Assembly (NCBI GenBank): GCA_965242795.1
Contig: OZ251505.1
Coordinates: 744,001 to 808,000, forward strand
Direction: 5' to 3'
DNA length: 64,000 nt
From: Bin18 sp965242795
GTDB lineage: Bacteria > Desulfobacterota > Binatia > Bin18
Shown here: positions 17,019 through 24,580 of the stretch, piece by piece
How positions within the stretch are numbered: position 1 is the first letter of the stretch
Layout of the letters: each line of letters opens with the position of its first letter
Notes under the pieces: generated by a model
What the model was told of the DNA's origin: nothing
What the model saw: only the letters and a program-made list of their open reading frames with translations
Database searches by the model: none
Translations under genes and position numbers: made by a program

Positions 17019-17366
17019 ATGGTCCTTATCGACTCCGTGATGGAATTCTTCGACCTGTTGAAGGATTTTATAAGCGAGCCCAGAATTGGGGTGTCCCTCG
17101 CCCTCGGCCTCGGCCTGACCTTGCTTCAAATCTCCTACATTCGGAGTGTCCGCCGTGAACGAGAGGCCGCTGATCACGTCATCCTCAGCGTGCCGCCCGA
17201 GCATCTCATGGAAAATTTCGATCTCCTGAACCGACCCGGTGTCCCGGAGCAGGTGGTAAGCCTCATGACGACCTCGGAAATCATGGACATTCTGAAACGT
17301 GAGCCGAAGTTTGAAATCGTGATCGACGCCCGGGCCGAAGAAAGGGAAAGGGACGCACGAATCTGA
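17019..17366 (+). CDS. small membrane-anchored protein A2 (paralogue of A1)
   Basis: A 115-residue protein. AGGAGG lies 8 bases before the ATG. Residues ~22-40 form a TM helix (RIGVSLALGLGLTLLQISYI), followed by a basic segment (RSVRREREAADH) and the RPGVPEQVVSLMTTSEIMDI core shared with A1. The C-terminal tail is strongly charged (DARAEERERDARI). It belongs to the second A-B cassette. The function is unknown; the charge pattern predicts the tail on the cytoplasmic side. Confidence 0.68.
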   Translation: MVLIDSVMEFFDLLKDFISEPRIGVSLALGLGLTLLQISYIRSVRREREAADHVILSVPPEHLMENFDLLNRPGVPEQVVSLMTTSEIMDILKREPKFEIVIDARAEERERDARI

Positions 17367-17435
17367 CCCTCCTACAGAACGGACGCATCGTGCCGGGAAG
17401 GTTCTGCGGATGATACGCGACCACGGAGTTCGACC

Positions 17436-18059
17436 ATGCTCTGGGTGTTCGTGCTTCTGTTTGTGATCTGGGCGGTTGCCGCACTGCCTGTGTACTCCAG
17501 AGCCCAGCGGCTGAAAGTCGGCCGAAAGAACGCCGCCCGGGTGCTGGAACGCATGACGCGCGAAGAGATCATCGCCGTCTTGCAGCGCGCCCAGACCGCG
17601 TCGAACGGCGCCGGACAGGACGACGCAGGGAAAACGCTCGTCAACGCCATAGTGAAGATTCGAGACCGTCGCGCCCTCGGCGAGCCGCACGATCCCGACG
17701 TGGCCGCGCTGATGAAGAAGGCGCACGAGGCGCTCAACCGCTATGCGGTGAGCGCCGATAGCCTGCGCGGCGTGGAACGCCTCGCCGCCGGCGTGCTGTC
17801 GGCGTGGGCACGCGCCCCGGGCGGCGCCGTGGACGCACAAGCCCAGATCGAGCGGCTTACCGCCGCGGCCTTCGACATCCTGGTGCGCCACGCACGCGAC
17901 GAGGGGGACACGATTTCCGACGACGAAGAACTCGTCGCCGTCGCCCTGACGGCACTGACCGGCAGCCTGGCAGCGGGAACGCCCATGCCTCCGCGCGCCG
18001 CCCGCGTCGTCGCCAGAGCCCTGAACACCCTCGACCCTCCAGCCCCGCAGACTGGCTAA
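17436..18059 (+). CDS. membrane-anchored helical-repeat protein B2
   Basis: A 207-residue protein. Residues 1-20 form a TM helix (MLWVFVLLFVIWAVAALPVY), followed by a basic linker and RMTREEIIAVLQRAQ as in B1. Residues ~65-205 consist of about six units of 20-27 residues, each a helix with regularly spaced Ala/Leu: LVNAIVKIRDRRALG, LMKKAHEALNRYAVS, LAAGVLSAWARAPGG, LTAAAFDILVRHARD, LVAVALTALTGSLAAG, ARVVARALNTLD. The same unit occurs in the proteins at 20425 and 21116. The repeat does not match HEAT, TPR or ankyrin consensus by eye. The function is unknown. Confidence 0.72.
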   Translation: MLWVFVLLFVIWAVAALPVYSRAQRLKVGRKNAARVLERMTREEIIAVLQRAQTASNGAGQDDAGKTLVNAIVKIRDRRALGEPHDPDVAALMKKAHEALNRYAVSADSLRGVERLAAGVLSAWARAPGGAVDAQAQIERLTAAAFDILVRHARDEGDTISDDEELVAVALTALTGSLAAGTPMPPRAARVVARALNTLDPPAPQTG

Positions 18060-18325
18060 GGCAAAGTCGGATACGCGGAGCCGGCCGCCGCCCCGACGCC
18101 TTTCAATGTTGCCTTCGTACCTCATGTTGCGTCCTGCTTCATCCCGGCTCACGTTTGCCGTGCGCTCCTGGCCGTGACGTCCTTTTCTTCACGTTAATAA
18201 AAAAACAGCACCTGAAATAGTGGAAAATCCGTTTACACTATTAGGTTCGGCTCGGGTTTCCGCTGTTCGGGAGGATTGGAACCGTCGGGGAGAAAAAAGT
18301 TAAGAAGTCGTCCCCTGCGCTACGT
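18060..18325. other. gap between array and second tape measure
   Basis: No gene was found in these 266 bases. The stretch 18185-18250 is notably AT-rich for this window, with a run of seven As at 18200-18206 and a short inverted repeat (AATAGTG at 18216, CACTATT at 18236). It could be a convergent terminator region between the plus-strand array and the minus-strand tape-measure copy, or an old recombination boundary. Confidence 0.4.
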
Positions 18326-20365
18326 TCAAATGAAGTCGAATTCACCCCTGATCTGCCAGAAGATCGCCTCTGACACTCCGCGCCTCAAATCTCGGACGAA
18401 GAGCAGAAGGGAATTCAGCGGTCCATGCCCGACGCTCCCGCTCCTCTCCCGAACTCCCCGACCGATGGCTGCCAACGCCTCCGTGAACGAACCCTCACCG
18501 GCACAGGCGAAGCCGCCGATCTCCCGCAGCCCCTCGGCGGCGTGCGTGGCCCCGCTGCGGATGCGGTCGAGCACGTCCGCATACCGATTGGCGTCGCGGC
18601 CCGCCGCCGTCAGCGCCTGGGCCGTCTCGTCCGCAATGACCTGGGCCGCCAGCTTGCCGCTGTCCACGAAGCCCGCGAACTGCGTCTGGATGTCGAAGAT
18701 GCCCTGCACCGCGTCGCGCAGCCGCACCGGCCGATTGCGCGTGGATCGCGTCTCGCCCGCGTTCTCCCGCACGTTCTCCAACACCTCGGCGACCGTGAAC
18801 TTGTCCCGGGCGAACCCGCCCCCCAGCGCGCGGTTGAGCGCCTCCACCGCCCCCGCCGTCGTGTCCGTCCCCGTCGCCCGGGCCACGCGCAGCGCCGCCG
18901 CCCGCGCCTGTTCCAGACTCGCCCCGCTGCGCCCGAGACCCCCCACCCCGATGTTCCGAAACCGTGTCAGCGTCCCCAGCCCGCCCTTCTTCACCGCCAG
19001 CGCATACGGGATCCCCGCCGCGATGTAGGCTTCTTCCACACTCAGGCCGGAGGCGCGCGCGGCGCTGAGCCCTCTGCCGACGCGGCGTTCTTTCTTCGAA
19101 TAGTGGTAGCCGGGCACCTCGTTCCGAAAGAACTGCCGCAGCCCCCGCTTCTCCGTGTCGATGCGCGTGGGCTGCATGCCGAACAAGCCGCCGAGCGTCG
19201 TCCCGAAGAACGTGCCGAACAGCGGCCCGACAAGCGGGGCCAGCGGACCGAGTGCCGGCGCCAGCAGGGCCGTCAACGCCGGCGTCGCCAAGCTACCAGC
19301 GATGCCCCCGGCAAAGCCGCCGATGGTGGATGCGAGCCCCGGTTGGAAGCCGAGGGCGTTGAGCAGCGCTGAGCCGCCGGAACTGCCCCCCAGCCCACCG
19401 AGCGCGCCCAACGCCGCCGGGCTGAACGGCCCGATCCCTGCCGCCGGCGGTGCGTTGATGCCGGGCACCGGGGCAGCGTAACGCGGGGTCACGCCAAGTG
19501 CCCCGGCGTTGAGGCCAGGCGCTATACCCCCCGAACCGATACCCAGCCCGACCGGGCTGACCGCGAACCCATAGGACGCCAGCGTCGGCACGGTGAACGG
19601 CAGATAGCGGGCAATGGTCGCCGCCCCGGCGTTCCACAACTGGCTCCCCCCGCCCACCGGGAACCCGCCAAAGGAAAACTCGCCACCGGTAGGGAACGTC
19701 GGGAACCCGGCAGGAAAGCCGCCCGGGCTGCCACCCGCGAGAAAAGCCGGCAGAAACCCCAGACTCCCTCCGAACCCGATGGAGCCGTGCGCCCCCCGGA
19801 ATGGCCCGAAGATCACGTCCGACAGCCCCCGCCCCAAGTCTCGAACGTCCCCCAGCAGCGAGCCCACCAATTGCCGTCCGAGATTCCTGACCGTTTCCAG
19901 CACTCCCCGGCCAAGGGACTCCCACGCTTCCTTGAACGACACCTCGCCGGTCAGCAGGTCGCCGACGGTTGCGCCGATCTGCGCGCTCAACTCCCGATAG
20001 GCTTCCGTCACGACGCCGACACGCTCACTGTGCGTACCCAGACTCGGGTTCGTTCTGCTGACGGTCACCGCAGTGAGTTCGTCCAATTGGTCGGCGAGGT
20101 TGGAGACCTGAACGAATGCCTCCCCGGTCTGCTGCGTCAGCACCAGAAGGCCCTGGTTCCGCGCAGTCTTCGCCGTCGTTGTTCCCTTTGTTGTTTGGCC
20201 TTGAGTGAGAGTCACATCGACCAATTGCTGCGCTGCCTCGGCTTGTTGTTCCAAAGTTCTCGTTGCTTTCTGTTGAGTCTGGAGCCCCTCTTCCTCTGTC
20301 GCGGTGAGAGCCGCACGGGCCGCAGCAGCCTCCTTAAAAGGGCAATTTCGAGGTGATGTTGACAT
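18326..20365 (-). CDS. second tape-measure-like protein, rearranged copy
   Basis: A 679-residue protein. Residues 1-110 are unique and helical. From about residue 115 to 620 it is closely similar, in protein and DNA (18510-20010 against ~13060-14560), to the middle of copy 1, including SFKEAWESLGRGVLETVRNL and the Gly/Pro tract. After LREIGG the sequence jumps into a third, diverged copy of the same early segment (SFTEALAAIGRGVRE, then VRDLRRGVSEAIFWQIRG) and stops. This implies recombination within a tandem array. It lacks both the large N-terminal region and the ~430-residue C-terminal region of copy 1, so it may be nonfunctional. Confidence 0.75.
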   Translation of the reverse strand: MSTSPRNCPFKEAAAARAALTATEEEGLQTQQKATRTLEQQAEAAQQLVDVTLTQGQTTKGTTTAKTARNQGLLVLTQQTGEAFVQVSNLADQLDELTAVTVSRTNPSLGTHSERVGVVTEAYRELSAQIGATVGDLLTGEVSFKEAWESLGRGVLETVRNLGRQLVGSLLGDVRDLGRGLSDVIFGPFRGAHGSIGFGGSLGFLPAFLAGGSPGGFPAGFPTFPTGGEFSFGGFPVGGGSQLWNAGAATIARYLPFTVPTLASYGFAVSPVGLGIGSGGIAPGLNAGALGVTPRYAAPVPGINAPPAAGIGPFSPAALGALGGLGGSSGGSALLNALGFQPGLASTIGGFAGGIAGSLATPALTALLAPALGPLAPLVGPLFGTFFGTTLGGLFGMQPTRIDTEKRGLRQFFRNEVPGYHYSKKERRVGRGLSAARASGLSVEEAYIAAGIPYALAVKKGGLGTLTRFRNIGVGGLGRSGASLEQARAAALRVARATGTDTTAGAVEALNRALGGGFARDKFTVAEVLENVRENAGETRSTRNRPVRLRDAVQGIFDIQTQFAGFVDSGKLAAQVIADETAQALTAAGRDANRYADVLDRIRSGATHAAEGLREIGGFACAGEGSFTEALAAIGRGVRERSGSVGHGPLNSLLLFVRDLRRGVSEAIFWQIRGEFDFI

Positions 20366-20424
20366 GACGTTTCCTTGTCGCTAAGTCCGCTTAACAGCTA
20401 TATGTCTGGGAAAGAGAGGTGACT

Positions 20425-20994
20425 ATGTTTCCCGAAGGTCTTCAATTTCTCTTCCTGTCGCTAATAGGTTTCGCTCTCACGGGTGTTGGACCTCAAATGA
20501 GAGACATAAGAAAGCGCATTGCAGTACTTGAAGCGTTATTACGTAAGAATGGATCGTTGCCCCAAAACTATGAACCGCCACAACCTAAAGGCGCTTGGGG
20601 TTCTTACTTAGACGGACTACGAGAGGTTGGAGACTATCTACAACTGTCCCGATCGAAAGGCGCCGCGTCGTCGCCGGCCAGCATACAGCCCCGCCGCGTG
20701 ACGGAGCACTCCGCCACACTTCCACAGTCAGAGGAAGCCGACGTACAAACCCAGGCCGCTCAACCCGGCTCGGCGACCAGCATTGCCCAACTCTTTACTG
20801 CGATCCGAGCAAAAGAAGGCCGTCAAGCTGCGGGGCAGTGGAGTGATCCCCAGGTAGAACAGGCCGTCCAGGCCGCAACGGAAGCGTTGGTAGATCACAA
20901 CTTGAACGAGACCGAAATTGCCCAGCTCGTTGATGTCGCCCTGAAGGCTCTAGAATATCATGCCGCCGGCTGGGACAATGTTCAGCAAAACTGA
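20425..20994 (+). CDS. membrane-anchored helical-repeat protein C
   Basis: A 189-residue protein starting at the ATG at 20425, with GAGAGG 7 bases upstream. An N-terminal hydrophobic helix (LQFLFLSLIGFALTGVG) is followed by a basic coiled-coil-like segment (MRDIRKRIAVLEALLRK), then a long polar linker. The C-terminus has three helical-repeat units: IAQLFTAIRAKEGRQAAG, VEQAVQAATEALVDHN and IAQLVDVALKALEYHAAG. It is divergent from the tape-measure copy next to it (60 bases between the starts), like A1 and tape-measure copy 1. Codon use is more AT-rich at its 5' end than in the neighbours. Confidence 0.7.
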   Translation: MFPEGLQFLFLSLIGFALTGVGPQMRDIRKRIAVLEALLRKNGSLPQNYEPPQPKGAWGSYLDGLREVGDYLQLSRSKGAASSPASIQPRRVTEHSATLPQSEEADVQTQAAQPGSATSIAQLFTAIRAKEGRQAAGQWSDPQVEQAVQAATEALVDHNLNETEIAQLVDVALKALEYHAAGWDNVQQN

Positions 20995-21115
20995 TAGACT
21001 GGAGAGCCAAATCGGCCATACACGTGAATGGATTACGGAAGACGTGTTCCTTCCGGAAACTGTCCGAGGCTACACAAGCATCACAGCATATCGGCTGTCA
21101 TCAAAGAGGAGTGTG

Positions 21116-21883
21116 ATGGAAGATTCATATGTTGATCCTGCGGCTATCCCAGCGGCATCTCTCCCCTTTGATCTGGTTGCCGAGATGACGACCTTCGCCC
21201 ATATTCTTTTTGAGCATGCTACTGACCCCACGGTGCTGTTTCTGGTGATCGTAATCGTCAATTTTCAAATTCGGATGAAGCGCCTGGAAACACAGATCAA
21301 CCGTTGGAAGATACGCAGAGGAGACGAGCAGACATGGGCCGAGTTTGCACGGACTATCGAGCAGTATATGCAGAAACACACTTACCGGAGTCCCCGTGTG
21401 GACCAATTCTTCGATACTGTGCTGCATCTCCATTATGACCATGCTCCCCGACCGAATTTGGCCAACCTTATCCGCTTGACCCTCGAAACTCTGGAACGTC
21501 AAGCCATCGGTAAAGCGGAGAACCTTCATGTGGACAAGCTTGTCGACGCGGCACTGGTAGCCCTGGAACCCAAAGACCGACTCACAAGCGCATATCACCC
21601 AGACCGGGAGCCCCAGGTAGATCGCTTCTTGAAAGCCGCCGCCGAACGCGACGTTGCCGGAGGACCGTTGGACTCGAGTACGACCCGCCTTATCGACATC
21701 GCGAGAGAAGCCCTCAACCGCCAAGCATCGGGCAAGGCACGCAGCGATCACGTCACGCCCTTGATCGAGGAGGCGCTGGCCGCAATGGAACGTGAGGCCG
21801 CCGCCCGCGACAAGACTGACATCCTTGGGACAGACGTCCAATCAGATCGAGCACGGGACGGGCGGGATTCCTCTCACGACTAG
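21116..21883 (+). CDS. membrane-anchored helical-repeat protein D
   Basis: A 255-residue protein. The ATG at 21116 has AAAGAGGA just upstream; the frame is open back to 20960 but there overlaps protein C. One TM helix (HATDPTVLFLVIVIVNFQI) is followed by a basic coiled coil (RMKRLETQINRWKIRR), as in protein C. Residues ~100-245 carry five or six repeat units, the clearest being LIRLTLETLERQAIGKA, LVDAALVALEPKDRL, LIDIAREALNRQASGKA and LIEEALAAMEREAAA. The function is unknown. Further decayed repeat units follow out of frame downstream. Confidence 0.72.
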   Translation: MEDSYVDPAAIPAASLPFDLVAEMTTFAHILFEHATDPTVLFLVIVIVNFQIRMKRLETQINRWKIRRGDEQTWAEFARTIEQYMQKHTYRSPRVDQFFDTVLHLHYDHAPRPNLANLIRLTLETLERQAIGKAENLHVDKLVDAALVALEPKDRLTSAYHPDREPQVDRFLKAAAERDVAGGPLDSSTTRLIDIAREALNRQASGKARSDHVTPLIEEALAAMEREAAARDKTDILGTDVQSDRARDGRDSSHD

Positions 21884-22400
21884 CCCGGCTCTCGCCCCGC
21901 CTTCCCATACATTTAGTGGAGAAGCATCGCCGGTCGCAGACGAATTCGTTGCCGCGGCTCTCGTCCTCTTGGAGCGTCGTATCCGTGGCGCGTCCGACTC
22001 TTCCGCCGTAACCTGACGGAATGGGAAGTGCGGCACGGCCCGATGACGATCCCGCGTCCGTTGCGACCTCTGGATTCCGGCTTTCGCCGGAATGACGAAG
22101 GGGGGCACGGCCCGATGAGGATACTGCGTCCGTTGCGACACCCTTCGACCTTTCGACACGCTCAAGGCACGCAAGTTCAGGGATCGGTCTCAACGGGCTG
22201 GGTCCTGAGCCTACAGCGATCGGGAGATCGAACGGCTCGCCGCTGTGCCTCTGGACGTCCGGGTCGGATCGTCTGGGCGGCCCTGGAAATCCTCACCCGC
22301 CAATCTCCTGATGGAGGCTCGTTTTCTCCGTAGAAACAGAAGCTCACCGACAACGCCCTGAAAGCAGAGAATGCCCCTTCCCCTCCCCCGCTGCCAACGC
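21884..22400 (+). pseudogene. decayed remnants of helical-repeat units
   Basis: Beyond the stop of protein D, out-of-frame reading still shows repeat-like segments: VADEFVAAALVLLERRIRG at ~21935-21993, and RIVWAALEILTRQSPDG followed across a stop codon by KLTDNALKAEN at ~22265-22372. These resemble LIDIAREALNRQASGK and LVDVALKALE of the intact proteins. The stretch also holds a 39-bp direct repeat (22032 and 22104, beginning GGCACGGCCCGATGA) flanking a CGAAAGCC-type palindrome, and a CTCAAGG-type repeat at 22138-22200. From 22400 to 22646 nothing was recognised. Confidence 0.45.
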
Positions 22401-22646
22401 GTCGTTGCCGACGGGCGTTCGGAAAACGCGACCTTTCCCATGTTCTCTCTGTCTCGTGTATGGGGGGAGGGTTCGTCGGAGGAGGCTCGTTAGATGCAAG
22501 GCGCATAGAGAATGAGGAGAGCGGATGAAGAAGACGCGACAGACGCGACTCCAACCTGATACACTCCCGGGGAAGGCGATAGAGCGAACGAGGACATTTC
22601 GAACTCATACGATAAGACCCTTCCAGCATCATTGAGGTATGGGAAC

Positions 22647-23294
22647 GTGCCCATCGCCGAGCCTGCCGTCACCTTGACGGATTTCGCGCTGACGCTCGAA
22701 TGCGCCGCCTTTGCCTGGACGTTGCAGCGGAGAAGAGAGGGCGGAGACCGGCTCGGAACTTGGTTCGTGGTGTTCTTTTGTGCCGCGGGGCTGGCCGCGT
22801 TGGCGGGTGGCATCACGCACGGCTTTCTCGTGGACGACGCTTCGCTCGTCCACGGTCTGGTATGGGATGCGACGCTGCTGGCAATCGGCGTGACCGCGCT
22901 GGCGGCGTGGATGATCGGTGCGCGTCTGGTCTCTCATGCCGCGCTCGCCCGCGGAGCCCGCGCAACCGCACTGACTCTGTTCGTTGCGTATGCAGCGGCC
23001 GTGGGGTGGGGCGTGGATATGTTTTTGATTGCGATGCTGGCCTATCTGCCGGCCGCGCTATTCCTGCTCGCCGTGTTCGGAACGCACTACGTCCGCACGC
23101 ACCGGCCCGCGTTCCTGCCGGGCATGGTGGGCTTGGCGTTGACGTTCGCCGCGGCCGGCGTGCAGCAGGCCGGCATCGGACTGCACCCGGTCTGGTTCGA
23201 CCACAACGCGCTCTACCACGTCATCCAGGCCGCGGCGCTGTGGTTCCTGTTCTGCACCGGGCGCGGCTTGGTCTCGGTCCGTGTTGCGATCTGA
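22647..23294 (+). CDS. multi-pass membrane protein (CREST/DUF6962-like)
   Basis: A 215-residue integral membrane protein with about seven hydrophobic helices. Conserved-looking polar residues sit in helices: THGFLVDD near residue 60 and FDHNALYHVIQAAALWFLF near the C-terminus. This His/Asp pattern resembles the CREST superfamily (alkaline ceramidase, PAQR and related membrane hydrolases), but the match is only a pattern. The GTG at 22647 is chosen because GAGG lies upstream; a TTG at 22632 is possible. It is monocistronic, followed by repeat-rich DNA. Confidence 0.7.
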   Translation: MPIAEPAVTLTDFALTLECAAFAWTLQRRREGGDRLGTWFVVFFCAAGLAALAGGITHGFLVDDASLVHGLVWDATLLAIGVTALAAWMIGARLVSHAALARGARATALTLFVAYAAAVGWGVDMFLIAMLAYLPAALFLLAVFGTHYVRTHRPAFLPGMVGLALTFAAAGVQQAGIGLHPVWFDHNALYHVIQAAALWFLFCTGRGLVSVRVAI

Positions 23295-23570
23295 AACCCG
23301 TCATCATCCTCGCCAGCGTTCAAAGAAAGGCTGGAACGTCGGCAGAATGCAGGCATGGTTGCTCTTTTCTTCCCCTCTCCCCCGGATCAAGTCCGGGGCA
23401 GGCTCTAGCCCTCCCCCACCAGGGGGGAGGGGGCGAATGAGGAAAGGAACGGATCGAGAGTCAGACCAAGTCGGTCATGCGAATCGGCGTCCCGCGGACT
23501 TCCTCCCCCCTCCGTGGGAGAGGGGGAAGGAAAAGATCGCCTGATTCGGCGGGAAGAAAGACGGGGCGGG
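23295..23570. repeat. intergenic palindromic repeats (CTCTCCC family)
   Basis: Two members of the CTCTCCC/GGGAGAGG family occur here: a long one at 23372-23434 with an internal CCCCGGATCAAGTCCGGGG stem, and a shorter one at 23502-23527. They lie between the convergent membrane-protein gene and the Zur-like gene and may double as transcription-stop hairpins. No gene was seen. Confidence 0.7.
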
Positions 23571-24017
23571 CTATGCGACGCAGCGGTCGCAGACGCCGGT
23601 GAATTGGACTTCGAAGCGGCGTTTGCGCAGGGCGCGCGGCGACCGCCGCGGCACGGAAATCTCCACGCTCGCCCCGGGCAGGCAGGCGATGTCGCCGCAG
23701 TCGATGCAGGTGAAATGCGGGTGTTTGCCGACCGCGCCGGAACGGCTGTCGCGGAGCTCGTAGCGCCAGACGTGATCGCCGTGGTCGGTCCGCGACAGCA
23801 GGCCCGCATCCGTCAGGTCGATCAGATTCCGATACAGGGTCGCGCGGTCGAAGCCCGCGGGTTCGAGCGCATCGGCTATTTCGGCGTGGCTGACCGGGGT
23901 CGCCGACGCGCCGAGATGCCGCAGCACCGCGATCCGCGACCCCGTGCTGCGCAGCCCGGTCGCGCGGATGCGGGCGCGGATCTCGGCGACCGGCAAGGCG
24001 ATTTCGGCGTTCGGCAT
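23571..24017 (-). CDS. zur: Fur-family metal regulator, probably Zur
   Basis: A 148-residue Fur-superfamily repressor. An N-terminal winged helix (ATLYRNLIDLTDAGLLSR) is followed by the dimerisation domain with metal ligands KHPHFTCIDCGDIACLPG and a C-terminal CDRC, giving the two CxxC pairs of the structural zinc site. Zinc specificity (Zur rather than Fur or PerR) is inferred from the adjacent divergent zinc-uptake cluster. It is transcribed divergently from the small secreted protein at 24126. The ~108-bp shared region contains GCAATTGCAATTG around 24112, a possible operator, but it is not a clear match to a known Zur box. Confidence 0.85.
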   Translation of the reverse strand: MPNAEIALPVAEIRARIRATGLRSTGSRIAVLRHLGASATPVSHAEIADALEPAGFDRATLYRNLIDLTDAGLLSRTDHGDHVWRYELRDSRSGAVGKHPHFTCIDCGDIACLPGASVEISVPRRSPRALRKRRFEVQFTGVCDRCVA

Positions 24018-24125
24018 GGCGCGTGAATCCTATCCACTCCCCCCGCGGCCCGCAAGAGAACGCCGCGGTTCCAAGGTCGGTTGACAGTGTGCCACAATTT
24101 TTATAGAGACGCAATTGCAATTGAT

Positions 24126-24419
24126 ATGCAAAAAATGATTCTCGCATCTCCGGGCCGTCTCGCCATGCTGGCGGGCGCGCTCTGCCTGCTGGGCACCGGT
24201 ATCGCGGCCGCGAGCCACGTCCATGCCGGCGACGCGGGCGTCCGGCACGAATGCGGTCCGTGTGCCGTCGGCCTCGTGCAACCTGCACTGGGGGTTGCGC
24301 GCACGCCGGCCTCCAGCATCCCGCAAGCCGCGGCGGCGTTCGCCGACCGGACGCAACCGATCATCCGCAGCGTTCGGTATGCCGTCGCGCCGTCACGCGC
24401 CCCGCCCTGCCCCGCCTGA
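24126..24419 (+). CDS. small exported His/Cys-containing protein
   Basis: A 97-residue protein with a signal peptide (LAMLAGALCLLGTGIAAASH) and a short mature part that begins HVHAGDAGVRHECGPCAVG, then a Pro/Ala-rich tail. The HxH and CxxC residues fit a small periplasmic metal-associated protein, of the kind found beside zinc or copper transport genes (DUF2946-like in size and style; not confirmed). The start could be the ATG at 24126 or at 24135. It leads the plus-strand zinc cluster, 161 bases before the outer-membrane gene. Confidence 0.55.
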   Translation: MQKMILASPGRLAMLAGALCLLGTGIAAASHVHAGDAGVRHECGPCAVGLVQPALGVARTPASSIPQAAAAFADRTQPIIRSVRYAVAPSRAPPCPA

Positions 24420-24580
24420 CCGTCCGCCGCGCGATCCGACGATCTGCGCGACTCGCCCTCACCGGCCCTTTCCACGTTGGCGTCCGCCCCGTTTTTCTCG
24501 ACGAAGGAGCAAATCGCGGCTGCCGGCATTAACTGTAAGCGGGCGGATCGGCCCGCCCGAACGAAAGAAACGAGCGAACC

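Noticed and set aside
18216..18242. Attachment site or terminator at a 7-bp inverted repeat
   Set aside because: Arms are short with a 13-base loop and no matching copy was seen at the other end of the tail region.
24018..24125. Definite Zur box between zur and the zinc cluster
   Set aside because: GCAATTGCAATTG is symmetric but does not match a Zur consensus I can recall well enough; kept only as a possibility in the zur entry.
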